Positions 37,711 to 48,644 of a DNA stretch of 64,000 nucleotides are shown one piece after another. Origin of the DNA: Bactrocera neohumeralis. Its lineage: Eukaryota; Arthropoda; Insecta; Diptera; Tephritidae. The notes below the pieces were generated by a model. It worked only from the letters and a program-made list of their open reading frames with translations. It searched no databases and was not told where the DNA came from. The position numbers were made by a program, and so were the translations under genes. The first letter of the stretch is position 1; each line of letters starts with the position of its first letter. Where the stretch lies: the NCBI RefSeq assembly GCF_024586455.1, contig NC_065921.1, forward strand, positions 10,323,401 to 10,387,400, given 5' to 3'.

Positions 37711-40700
37711 GGCGGATTTTGAGATTTTATACGTGCATGTATAAAATTTTTCTCATTTTAAGAACTGAAATCTCAATAATGTTTAACAAATTACATCATG
37801 GAATTTGAAATCTTTTTTAGTAAGCCAAACTCTCTTCAAGCGGAAGAATATTGAACGTGCTATTCATGACACTTGATATGGAAAAATTACTGATTATGCC
37901 GTCATATATTTGAATGATTCATCATTGTCTTATCGAATGCACTAAATCTATCTGAAAAAGATTCTCCTAAGAAACTTTTTTGTTATCAAAATCATCGATT
38001 TTATAAACATTTGAGCTTGCATCTATATGGTAAAATTGTTCTCTAAGAACTGTAGTTATTGTGAACTATCTATAAGCATCGTGAATTCCATTCATTTGGT
38101 GAATGAAAAGATAACGATTTTTTAAGAAAATCATTTGCTTAATACAATCGAGAGCTACATTTTGAATAGTTCGATATAAAGAAAACTTATATTCTGATCG
38201 AAGAAAATATATAAATCATACTGAAAAGTCAATTATATTGACAGCTCACGCGTAAATGTGACCGCTCTCATGATATTTTTTGGTCAGTAATTGTGGTAAG
38301 CATACTTCATTCGAAAACTTACTTTTGAACACCGTTAACAAATGTCACCGTTATGGAAATGTTCTGTATAAGAATTGATAATCAAACTTTATATGACCGT
38401 TTCAAAATAAAAAGAATAAATTATTTATTTTTAATATATTTTTTTGTCGAAACCTCAGGGATAGCAAATTTTGGAGAACTTTTTTTGAGTATCTTAAGGG
38501 GTTAGGGCAGTTAAATTTTCCAAAAATTGGTTTTTTTGACATTTTCGTTAAGTAATATCTTAAAAATTATTTGAAGTCACGTTGATCCGATAATTAGTTT
38601 CTTGAATTTTTCGAAAAATAACAATAGAAGCTCTTGCTGTTCAAAGCGCTGGTGTGAAATTTTAAACGCGTTTTTCTCAAACCTATATTTTTTGAACCGG
38701 TGACGAGTACTCGAAAATTGAGTTTTTATTAAATTTCTACAGCTATAATGCATAATAAGTTGGGGGCTTTCGAATGATTTTTATATTTTAGAATTTAAAA
38801 GATTTTTTAAGTCAATTATGCTTTTTTTCGCAAAAATCAAAAAAAAAAAATTGAAGCCACCATTTTGTTAATTTTAAAAAAAAAAATGGAATTTTGATCA
38901 GGCCCGGGATTATCTATTTATAAAACTAATTTTTTTTGGTTTTTGATTTTAGATAATCTCCAAGGACTTATGTATCAATTTTTTTTGTAAATCACACAAA
39001 CAAATACTTTGGATTAATTTTAATTTTAAATTTTGGTGACTTCAAGAACCCTGAACACATTTTAATATATGTAAAATAACTATTTAATAGAACCCTATGA
39101 AAACTTTTGTTTTGTCTGAAATATCCTCTTAATACGAACCCAAACCCTTTGATCTTTACTATATATAGTACCAAACGCTGAGTCTGGAATAACCCCCAGA
39201 TTTTTATGCATCTATTTTGTATGAAACAGCAATCCCACTCATTTGGATAGATACTACCGAAACTGAAAAATAAAACCAAATTATTTTAAGAAGTCCAACT
39301 TGCTTCATATAATTCGAGATACATTTTATCAAAAAATATTTGAACCATAAGTTTGATAAGAAAAAACTTAATTTCAGAATTTTTCTTTGTACACTTTTAA
39401 GTTTATGTTCTCAAAAATGTGTACACATTTTAACTGTATTTGAAGATACTTGCCTTAGCAGTATTTTGTTTTGTTCCGTTGCTAATTAACAGTATTTTCC
39501 ACTAACATATTGCAGTATTTAGAAATTAAAAAAAATGATTAAATAAAGTTTAGACATATTTATACCGTTAGCAGGGTATAGTAAGTTTGCAACAAATTTT
39601 TTAATATCCAGAAGGAAACATTAGACCATATTCATTTCCACAACAAAGCTCTTTTATTACTGCTATTAGTGGCGTTTAAAATTGCAACTCGCTTAACATT
39701 TAATAAAAATTAAAATAACGCTTTTTGAGCAGCGGCCGCGCACGTCGGCAAAGTAGTTTAGGAAGTTTGTGGAAAAAAGAGAAAAAAGCGCAAAAAGTGG
39801 TGTGCGAAATGCGTTAAGTGCAAAACAGCAAAGCGCTTAAAAGTCGCTGGGCTATGAAAACGTCCTCGCCGAGCAACAAAGGCAGGAAAGGCAGAGCAGC
39901 ACGCCTGTGCAGCGCGTGAGAAAGTGCTTTGTAATATTTTAATATTTGCTTATAAAATGAGAAAAGTTTCGCTGCAGTAATGAAAATGCAAAGGCAAATT
40001 GCGCTGTTTAACGCTTTGGCAACGCGCTGCATTTCAATGCGTAGAAGTAAATATAAAAATAAAATTAAAAAAATTAAAAAAAGAAAAAAATTAAAAAAAA
40101 AAAAATAAAAGTGAAGAAAAGAAAAAAAATTAATAAAAAAAATATAATAAAAGAGAAAAATAAATATAAAAAATTGTATAAAAACTAAAAAAAGTCGATG
40201 AAAGTGATGCTCTGCTGGTCATCAGCTACCAAGCAATATATGAAAATGTTTTTATATATATTTCTGTGTGTATATCCTTACTTATATTTACATATATGTA
40301 GTGGTGTGTGCATGCCTGTTTTGTAACAAAGTTCTCAGCCACTAATGACTGCACTCTGGCATGAAGTAAATTTCCACGAAAGTAGTTTTAGTTTTAGTTC
40401 AAATTATTTACATATTTATAAACCGTCAAGCAGTTTGCCTTGTGCGTGTGGCATGAAAAGTTTGTAACAAAAAAATATTTAATTAAAAGTGATTACGCAT
40501 TTAGTGACACAAAACCAAAAAAAAAAAAAAAAAAATATAAAACAAGAAACGACCTAAATCCAAAACACTTAATTATGGTATTTTGCCCCAAAACCTTATA
40601 AATGCTTACACGTGCACCAATACACATTTAAATTAGCGTATATGTCAATAAAGTTATAAATATCATACGAAGAAACCATTAATAATCCTCACCTTTGTTT

Positions 40701-41029
40701 ATCCATTCTTTTTTCTCTTTTTCTCTCTCTCTTGTTCGCGCTTTTGTGCTCTTCTGTAAAATCCCGCGCACTTTGCTACACATTTTTGCACTTCTCACAT
40801 CTAACTCACTGTTTCACCTGTCTTACTCTCTTTACTTGCCATTTTCGCTCTCTTTTTGCATTTTTATTTTGTTTTTTTCTCTTTTTCACCTTTATATCTC
40901 ATTTGTGTTTGCATTGCATTTGTTTGTGCAAAAAAAAAATGCAAATTCCGAAAAATGTACTCTTCGCCCCCTTTATCTTCACTTATCGCTTCTCCTTCTG
41001 TTCGCAATTTTTTTGTTTACGCTGCAAAG

Positions 41030-41044
41030 TTTTTGCCCTTACAG
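41030..41044 (+). promoter_or_regulatory. Tandem in-frame 3' splice acceptors of the linker exon
   Basis: A first AG ends at 41029 (GCTGCAAAG) after a T-rich tract. A second, stronger one ends at 41044 (TTTTTGCCCTTACAG). The 15 nt between keep phase and would add VFALT after NEECDS. I chose the second acceptor because CAG is the consensus. The first may also be used, or may be the main site. Confidence 0.5.
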
Positions 41045-41283
41045 CTGCTTTGTTGGGCGCGCGTTTTCGTGCCGGTTCCAATGCTGGCATGCTGGGCTTG
41101 GGCGGCCTGCCGGGTCTGGGCGGTCCGCCGACATCGGAGGCGGATGCTGACGGCATGGAGGGCAATAATCTGGATGTACCTGCTGGCTGTAATATGGGAC
41201 GGCGACGTAGTCGCGCGGTGCTCTATCAACTATCCGGCCACTACAAGCCGGAGAAGGTGAAGACGAAATTGAAATTAGGAAAT
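41045..41283 (+). CDS. Elk: Elk potassium channel, coding exon (PAS-to-S1 linker)
   Basis: This 239-nt exon starts in phase 1 and ends in phase 0 at donor GTGAGT. It encodes AALLGARFRAGSNAGMLGLG, a Gly/Pro-rich stretch with an acidic patch (SEADADGMEGNN), then GCNMGRRRSRAVLYQLSGHY and KPEKVKTKLKLGN. The GRRRSRAVLYQLSGH motif is the signature that links PAS to S1 in Elk and its vertebrate relatives. The Gly-rich segment is long compared with vertebrate proteins, as I recall for insect Elk. Long overlapping open frames upstream are only the pyrimidine-rich intron end. GC content is visibly higher than in the flanks. Confidence 0.93.
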
Positions 41284-41966
41284 GTGAGTATTCAACTATT
41301 ATAATCAATTACGTACTAATTTAAACATTATTATTTGATTAAAAGTAAAAAAAAGTACGAGACATTTCAGTATAGGCAATTTTACTTTTTAGACAAGCTT
41401 TCTAAAATCCAAATCTTTAACTCTATACGCGTATAGCACAAGATAAATAAGTGTTGTTGTAGGGTTGTGCGTATTGTGTCACAAAATATTGCACAAAATT
41501 TTGTTTTTGAAAGTTTCCGGCTTGGTTATCTAGGGTATAAATGCAGTTACGTTAAATATACGAAAATGAGAAGAAGAGTAAAAGAGAAGAAGAGTAGTTT
41601 CGAGGATAGTAAAATACATTTAAATGCTATTTTAACAATAAATAGACATTTAAAAACTACATGATGGAGAAAAGTCAGCCTCAGCTTGGTGACAACTCAA
41701 ACAACTCAATCAATCCGGAAAGCAATAAAGCAGATAGCCCAGTGCACGTTTTGTGAAATATAATTAGATGATAGGCCTTTGTTTTAGCATGAGTTATAGT
41801 AAAAAGTACTTGAATCATAATACTGTTTGAGAATTTTAAGCGGGCTTAAGCCTTAGAGCTGGAATATAAAGCTTTATCTCTTAGCTACCCTTGAGTTTTG
41901 CTGTTTGAACACTTGCTAGATAATCCTTGGTACAAAAAATATAGATAATAAGATAGTACATGACAT

Positions 41967-42450
41967 CTTCTTCTTCTTTATTGTCGTAGACAATTCTTCC
42001 TTTTCGCTGCTTGGCGCCTATCGGAGATTCCAAGTGTGGCCAGGTCCTTCTCCACCTTGTTTTTTCAACGGAGTGGATGTATTTCCCTTCCTCTGCTTTC
42101 CCCGGCGGGTACTGCGTGGAATACCCTCAGAGCTGGAGTGTTTCAATTTATTCGGACGACATGATCTAGCCAGCGTAGCCGCTGTCTCTTAATTCGCTGA
42201 ACTATGTTAATGTCATTGTATATCTCATACAGCTCATCGTTCCGTCGAATGCAGTATTCGCCGTTGCCAATGGGCATACATTTTCAGCAGAATCTTTCTG
42301 TCGAAAACTCGTTACGTCGACTCATCAGATGTTGTTATCGTCCATGCCTCTGCATCATACTGCAGAACGGGAATAATGAGTGACTTATAGAGATTGGTCT
42401 TTGTTCGTCGAGAGAGGATTTTACTTATCAAATACTTCGAAGTAGCAGCT
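41967..42450 (-). mobile_element. RTE-like retrotransposon 3' fragment
   Basis: Colinear with 34902-35096 plus 35487-35760, but uninterrupted: GAA-type tail at 41967, ACGGAGTGGATGTATTTCCC, GACATGATCTAGCCAGCGTA, and the RT C-terminal frame (minus strand) with stops. This copy shows the undisturbed order and supports the insertion model for the inverted-repeat arm at 35100. Confidence 0.7.
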
Positions 42451-43168
42451 GTTGGCAAGTTTATTCAGGATATTATGTATTTGGCAAAAAGCTGGGTCAT
42501 TAAATTTTCACACTTTGCTCTCGAACTGGATTTTTCACCAGCATAAACAAACATTCACCAGAGAAAGGAGTAAATTATAATCACTTGTTGTCAGGTCCGA
42601 ACTAGTAAATGGTGGCATAAAAGCTTCCTAAACGAGCTACTAGAGCGACTTTCTAGCGAGTCACTATGACTTCGCGTGTCTTCCGTTGTCCTGGCGACAT
42701 AGTTTTCGTCTCCTGTTGGACAAAACTGCCCGCTGCTGGTTGTTCTCTTTTCTTTTAGACTATTGAATTGATGACAGTATAGGCCCGAGTTTAGCGCGTG
42801 CATGATTATTCCCTACCAATCCCACCAAACACAATTCAAAAATTTCATGACCGCAAATCCTGTTATATGTATGTCCGAGTTTGGCACATGGTAGTAGGGA
42901 TTACCCTTCCCGACCGCAAATTGTTGTTTGCCCATCGTTTGCGTCGTAACATTTCATCTCCTGGCTGTTGCAGTTTCAGGGTCGTAATAAAATAGTCACT
43001 AAGTCACGGACTTACTGTTGCAGAACTTTCTGAGTGTGACCCAATCGCTCTTACTTAACGAGAGTTACGTCTTGGTTGTTTAGTTGAAAAGGGAAGCGTA
43101 TAAGTGCCGGACCAAAGTTGGCAAACTTGGACCATCATTAGGTCACTTGTGTTCTCGGATGGCAACCT

Positions 43169-43327
43169 CAGCCTTCAGCCAAATGAGAAGGAAAACATAT
43201 GACACGGCTTCCAATATTCCTACTTAAGAGACTAAGCTAAATATTTGAGCCTTATTCAGCTTAGTCTCTTAAGTAGGAATATTGGAAGCCGTGTCATATG
43301 TTTTGCTTCTCATTTGGCTGAAAGCTG
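43169..43327. repeat. Near-perfect hairpin, 70-bp arms, 19-nt loop
   Basis: Arms 43169-43238 and 43258-43327 are reverse complements with two mismatches that I can count. The arm core includes GACACGGCTTCCAATATTCC and TACTTAAGAGACTAAGCT. No target duplication is obvious. It may be a small inverted duplication or a MITE. Within Elk pre-mRNA it would form a stable stem. Confidence 0.9.
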
Positions 43328-43369
43328 AGATTTCACATAGATAAAGCTCCAGCGTCCGCATCCACTTTT

Positions 43370-43910
43370 AAAATTTTCTTAAGCTGGGATCTTAACGATA
43401 GGTACCCCAATAATTCTTCTAAGCTATATTTTGCATAGAATTGGTCTGTTTGGTCTGCCCACTACCCCAAAGTAACTTTGTGATATGTTCTGTATTGCTT
43501 GTGTTCCAAGATCTGAGGTGTTCCCCTAGAACCCATTGCTTCAAAAAGCGATTGAAGAAGCTGAATGGTATGAACAGCTTGGTGGAATTGTGTCTTCAGC
43601 TGCCACAGAGTGGGCCAGCTCGCCTGCTTTTTCATTTCCTTTTATGAACAGCTACCCAGATGAGAACCCGTGTTACCAACTATAAAATTAGCTATTGTCT
43701 GCTTGCATAACCTAACGAAATGCGACTTAATATTGGTGCTACAAATGGCCTTAACTGCTGCTTGGCAATCCACTAGAATGTCTGTGAAGGAGATGAAATG
43801 TGAACTTGCTGGTTAGAGCAGGAGCCTACTTGGCACCTTCTGTTATAGCCAATATTTTGGCCTGAAAGACTTTGTTGTAGTCATTTAGTTTGCAGCTGCC
43901 TACTGTGAGT
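43370..43910 (-). pseudogene. jockey-like retrotransposon RNase H relic
   Basis: Minus-strand pieces read YNKVFQAKILAITEGAK (start of the RNase H fold), then ILVDCQAAVKAI-like, VGNTGSHLGS and KKQAGWPTLW-like segments, then QILEHKQYRTYHKVTLG. Their order matches the RNase H domain of jockey-clade ORF2, with several frameshifts. Confidence 0.55.
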
Positions 43911-44467
43911 GTGATCACCAAGCCTCTAAACTCTGACATATCCCATACACACATATGTCCCACACGAATATTCGCTCGTTTATCATTCCGTTTTTGCCTC
44001 TTAATTAAATTCGACAGACATGCGAATAAAACTAATGCCATACAACTGCAATCGGATGTAAGTCGAGTCATATTACATTCATCCGTTAGCGTTAAATCCA
44101 ATATCTACCTCCCAAAGCCCGCGGCTAATAAACGTGAAAAGGTTTATGCCTGTGCGTGTGTGTGTATGTGTGAGACTCTATTCAAATAAACTCACGCAGC
44201 ATTCTTTTGTGCGCCGTAACAGCAGCCAACACGGATAAACAAATAATTCTCGCATTCAGCTTAAATGTAATTTAATCTCTTTTTTCGCCGTGCACAATAC
44301 AACTGCAACAACAACAATTGTAGGCTAGTGACTGTCAAGCAATTAGTGCGTTTTTCCAGCTCACCCTCGCTTTGTTGTTTGTGTTTTTTTTTCTTTTGCG
44401 CAAATATTAATACCTTTCGCATTTTTTATAGTAAATGTTTTTTACTTTTTTGCATTTTACCAAACAG

Positions 44468-44696
44468 AATTTATTGCATTCAACGGAGGCGCCTTTTCCC
44501 GAATACAAAACGCAATCAATAAAAAAGTCACGCTTCATTCTGCCGCATTACGGTGTTTTCAAGGGTTTTTGGGACTGGATTATATTGGTGTCCACCTTCT
44601 ATGTGGCCGTTTTGGTGCCGTACAATGCGGCATTCGCGAAAGCTGATCGTCAAACCATGGTGTCGGATGTTATTGTCGAGGCGCTGTTCATTGCAG
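44468..44696 (+). CDS. Elk: Elk potassium channel, coding exon (S1 to S2)
   Basis: This 229-nt exon, phase 0 in and phase 1 out, lies between acceptor CAAACAG and donor GTGAGT. It begins NLLHSTEAPFPEYKTQSIKK, the pre-S1 segment. Then comes FKGFWDWIILVSTFYVAVLV, a hydrophobic S1 helix followed by PYNAAF, the eag-family S1 end. After the short S1-S2 loop, DVIVEALFIAG opens S2. It follows directly on KLKLGN of the previous exon. A false ATG frame starts in the intron and should be ignored. Confidence 0.97.
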
Positions 44697-46666
44697 GTGA
44701 GTGGGTGGTGCGGTGAAAGTTTGTAAAATATGCATTTTGGGAGCGTGAAAATGTTCTACAAATGACGTGAGTAAGTTGTGTGTTCATGTAATTGGTGAGT
44801 TTGTAAAAATACGAGTAGAGAGAGACCCTAAGTAGATACCTTTTATTGAAGAATTTTATGAGAAATATGAGGGAGAAGTTATTTGCTGATACTCTTAGGA
44901 TATTAATGAAGCTCAAAAGTAATTTAAGAGGGTTAGTAGTAATTAGCAAGCGTTTCAAAATCTGAAAAGTAAGTCAGCATATAGTCTTCAAAAAATGTTA
45001 CGTATACGCCATGTAGTCCCAACTAGTAAATGTGTGAATATTAGGCGTTTAAGTGGTAAAATAATTGATGGAAATCTTAGAGTATTATTAGTAATTTAGT
45101 CATTAGTAAGCGTTTCAAAATCTCAAAAGTAAGTCAGCATATAGTCTTTAAAAAATAATACGTATACGTCATGTAGTCCCAGCTAGTAAATGTGTGAATA
45201 TTAGGTTTAAGTGGTAAAATATTTAATGGAAATTTTAGAGTATTATTTGTAATTAGCAAGCGTTTTAAAATCTTAAAAGTAAGTCAGCATATAGTCTTTA
45301 AAAAATGTTACGTATACGCCATGTAGTCTCAATAAGTAAATGTGTGAATGTTAGGCGTCTAAGTGGTAAAATATTTGATGGAAATCTTGTGATAAGAAAT
45401 TTAGATGATTTTGAAGTAGTTTATAAAGAGATAAGCTCCAAATAATCTGTTGAGGGCTTATAGCTACTTGAGATTTCCAAAAACTCATTGTTTGTTTTAC
45501 ATGCTTTTCAGAATATTCTCTAAAGACTTTAATTTGATCCGACATGTAGTTTTAGTTTAGTGCCAAAAGCTTCCAAATTTTTAACGTGCTGTTTTCGAAA
45601 CTCTAGTTTCAGAATCTGTGAGGAAAATTTCACAGAAACGGCATGAAATTTTTACACAACTTTCTCAAATAAATTTATAGGGAAACGATTATAGGCCTAA
45701 TATATGTTTTTGATAACAATATTAATTTTTTAAGTTACTACGAAATATATATTTTTTTCAAATTGATTTTTAGGTAAGCCGCCTTTTTGTCAAAAATAAA
45801 ATTTTTACTAGTCCTTCGATTTTTACCTATTTACATACAAGTACATATGAATTAAATTATTTTCTTAACTGTGAATTTGAGAAAATTTTAAGCTGAAAAA
45901 TTGAGCTTACCGTCAGGTACTTCTGGAGATCGGTTAAGGAATCAAGAAAATCCAAAATTTTTTACAATGAGTCACCGGCATCATTGAAGTACATTAGATT
46001 CTATAAATGTAAAATATTTTTTTTTATTTACCAAAATAAAAATCTCTTTAAATAAAATTCACCAAAAAAATGCATTTTTGCTGACTTCCATGTGTATGAA
46101 ACCCTTAACGAAGTCAGTTGCGTGCAATAATAAAAAAATGCTATTACCTTTTCAACAAAAACAAAATTACTTTCATGGTGACACTGAGCAAACTCATCTT
46201 CATAACAAATAAAACTGGCAATTTCAGTTTAAAGCCGCTTATTGCAATCAAATCAAATCAAATAAATATGCAAGTTACTCATACGGCACGTTGGTCACTC
46301 ATAAGCACTGCTATAAAGCTACTTGAGTGCCACTTTAAACACATATATTCCAATAGAAATATATAAAAAAAAAGAAAATATGCAAAAAATACCTTGGCCT
46401 GGGTCAAGTAAACGCTGACTACTCATATTTGTTTTCACCATTTTATTGCAACACTCCTGTCGCGTAGCTGAGTAGTCTGCAGCATTTGATTACATTTACT
46501 TAGTCACCGCAGACTGATGGTCTGTTTGTATATATTTTTATTGAATTTCCATGCCTATTTATTTCTAACGCTTATTTACGACCGCCAGTCGTCGGCGGCT
46601 TGTGAATATTTTATTATGTGCCAATGTTGAAGTACACATTTCATGCTTGTTGTGCTTTCTTTGCAG
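44697..46666 (+). other. Elk intron (2.0 kb)
   Basis: This phase-1 intron contains a three-copy tandem array (44935-45395). The remainder (45400-46660) is AT-rich with nothing I recognise. Confidence 0.9.
44935..45395. repeat. Tandem array, three copies of a 150-160-bp unit
   Basis: The block beginning CGTTTCAAAATCT with AAGTAAGTCAGCATATAGTC and TACGTATACGCCATGTAGTC occurs at 44951, 45111 and 45261. Periods are 160 and 150 bp. The first copy has AAAATGTTACGTATACGCC; the second has one base change in that segment. It begins 240 bp after the S1-S2 exon. Confidence 0.88.
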
Positions 46667-46830
46667 ACATTTTATTGAATTTTCGTACAACGTTCGTCTC
46701 GAGCAAAGGTGAAGTTGTCTCCGATTCCAAGCTGATTGCGATTAACTATTTGCGCGGCTGGTTCGTGGTCGATTTGCTGGCGGCGCTGCCGTTCGATCAT
46801 CTGTATGCATCGGATTTATACAATGGCGAG
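46667..46830 (+). CDS. Elk: Elk potassium channel, coding exon (S2 to S3)
   Basis: This 164-nt exon, phase 1 in and phase 0 out, lies between acceptor TTTGCAG and donor GTGAGT. It reads DILLNFRTTFVSSKGEVVSD and then SKLIAINYLRGWFVVDLLAA, LPFDHLYASDLYNGE. The S2 end DILLNFRTTFV and the S3 WFVVDLLAALPFD are strongly conserved in the eag superfamily. They contain acidic residues that pair with S4 charges. The exon ends in the extracellular S3-S4 loop. Confidence 0.97.
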
Positions 46831-47281
46831 GTGAGTAGTCGGCGTGTAGCAAAATGAAAAAGTTGAGAAATGCTTTTTTTACAACAGCGCAGCAACAAGT
46901 TGCTTAAATCACTCGTTGGCTTTAAAAGTTTAAGAAATGTGCGCGATGGACGTGCATAATTGAGTTGTTGATGTTTTGTTGCTTAGGACTTTTTTGCGTA
47001 AATCAGCGTTAACTTTTTCATTTATTTGTTGAATTTGTTTTGAGCTGTGAGTTGTTTACAATCTTTTTTGAGACGGTTGTCAGAAAATTACAAATTTATG
47101 TTCGCTGGCAAATGCAGTTAAGATGTTTAATGGATTTTTGAAAATCATTTCTGTGATTAATAGTACAGTATAATATCTTGCGAAACAGCAGCTATTGAAA
47201 TTGATTATGAAATGCCTCTGTTATTTAAGTTTAGTTTTTATCTTTAGACCATTTAAACCAAAAACACGGAATGAAAAAATT

Positions 47282-47761
47282 ACATTTTCACTATTTTATA
47301 CAAATATTTATTATCGACTTCAAAACAGGCTCCTTTTGAGCCAAGAAAAGCGTGCCAACCTTTATACTAAATTGCGTATACTTCTTATAGACCTGTTCCG
47401 AAAGCCCTTCAGTGCCTTTAGCAATCGACTTTTAATATCTTCAATGTACTATGTCGCACTCAGCGAAGTGAATTCTTCAGTTTCTAGAATTGAAAAAAGT
47501 CACAGGCATGCAAATTTGGTGAATACGCTGGATAAGCGATGATTTCCACTTGGCGTTTGATCAAAAAGTCAATGACAATCATACTAAAATGTTCTGGTAT
47601 ATTTCAAATTCGGTCGCTTACTATGAATTACCTTATTTAGACGAATCATAATGATAATAATATTTCTTATTGGCCGTTTGCCGCCGTGGAACGAGCTTTT
47701 GGTGAACCACATTATGGTAAAAAGAAAAGAAATGGCGAACATCACTTTGATTTTTACCGAC
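47282..47761 (-). pseudogene. mariner-type transposase C-terminal relic (second lineage)
   Basis: Minus-strand pieces in order: HQKLVPRRQTANKKYY, LIKRQVEIIAYPAYSPNL with HACDFF, KLKNSLR, EDIKSRLLKALKGF-like and a WHAF-type end. The 'LVP.GQTVNKEYY' and 'YSP.L..CDFF.FPKLK' patterns belong to a mariner lineage different from the one abutting it. Frameshifts and deletions break it up. Confidence 0.7.
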
Positions 47762-48644
47762 TTTGACGAGATGATGATAGTTCAATGATGCAAGGTCAGG
47801 GCTGTATGGTGAATGCATCAAAACTTCCCAGCCAAGCTCTCTCAATTTTTGCCACTTCATCAAAGATATGTGTGGTCTAGCGTTATCCTGTTGGAAGACG
47901 AAGCCCTTGCTGTTGACCAATTCTGGCCATTTTTTTCGATTCCTTGTTTCAATCTAATCAGTTGTTGAGAGGAAAATGTAGAATCAATCGTTCGACCAGG
48001 CTGGAGCAGCTCATAGTGGATGATTCCTTTGCAATCCCACCCAACATTAGCATAACCTTTCGAGGCGTCATTCCTGCCTTTGTGACCTATTGTTGAGCTT
48101 CACCACCATATCTTTTTCACACATTACTGTCATATTTTTTCCACTTTTGTCTTCTGTTCCCACTCGCTTCAGAAATGGTTCGATTTCATTTCGTTTCAGC
48201 AAAGAATCACAGATGTTAATTCGGTCCTAAATTTTTCACAGACAATTCATGTGGTACCCAAACATCGAGCGTCTTTTTGTAGCCAGCCCTTTCTAGATGG
48301 TTGAGAACCATTTGATGATGAATTTTATGTTCCTTAGCGATTTCATGACTGTTTATGTGACGGTTCTGGTCAATCTTTCATCATTTTATCGACTTTTTCA
48401 ACGATTGGTCGACTAAAGTGAGGTGCAGCATCGTCTCCGTAAACCTGATAAATTTCGTTGGTGGCATGTGTAACATTCTTTCCTGTTTTATACCAAAATT
48501 TATTTTTTTTTTGATTAAATGAAGCTTAAAGTCTCACCTTTCCAACACTCTATAGTATGACACATTGTAAATAGTATTACTGGAGATATATGACGGCAAC
48601 GACGTTTATTGATAAAATACGAAAATACTTTTTCGACTACCCAA
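47762..48644 (-). mobile_element. mariner element, 3'-truncated, with intact 5' terminus
   Basis: The 5' terminus on the minus strand is TTGGGTAGTCGAAAAAGTAT, flanked by TA (48645-48646). Transposase pieces follow with frameshifts: GRPIVEKVDKMM-like, AGYKKTLDVWVPHELSVKN, KGIIHYELLQPGRTIDSTF, and KGFVFQQDNARPHISLMKWQ with LRELGWEVLMHSPYSPDLA. The third catalytic motif NYHHL is where it stops. There the second lineage begins. About the last 80 codons and the 3' terminus are missing. Confidence 0.78.

Larger units (their letters stand above)
20790..41044 (+). other. Elk intron (20.3 kb), transposon-rich
   Basis: This phase-1 intron separates the PAS exons from the linker and transmembrane exons. 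It holds nested mariner relics (21480-22800), an unrecognised antisense coding-like segment (23959-24583), an internally deleted mariner (26033-26943), RTE-like pieces (30099-30840, 31855-31975, 34902-35945), a TA-flanked MITE (33277-33621), a jockey-like fragment (33890-34290), a 385-bp inverted repeat (35100-36909) and a transposase N-terminal relic (37430-37710). A 150-nt A-rich tract lies at 40045-40195. The stretches 28100-30000 and 38500-40000 show nothing I can assign. Confidence 0.85.
41284..44467 (+). other. Elk intron (3.2 kb)
   Basis: This phase-0 intron contains an RTE-like fragment (41967-42450), a jockey-like RNase H relic (43370-43910) and a 70-bp-arm hairpin (43169-43327). I see nothing assignable in 41284-41960. 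Confidence 0.85.

Noticed and set aside
38490..39000. TTAAGGGGTTAGGGCAG as a second TTAA element
   Set aside because: Only one terminus is present; no reverse-complement partner was found within 1 kb.
40695..41304. Three overlapping + frames up to 190 codons running into the linker exon
   Set aside because: The N-terminal parts translate a pyrimidine-rich intron end; only 41045-41283 (or 41030-41283) matches Elk.
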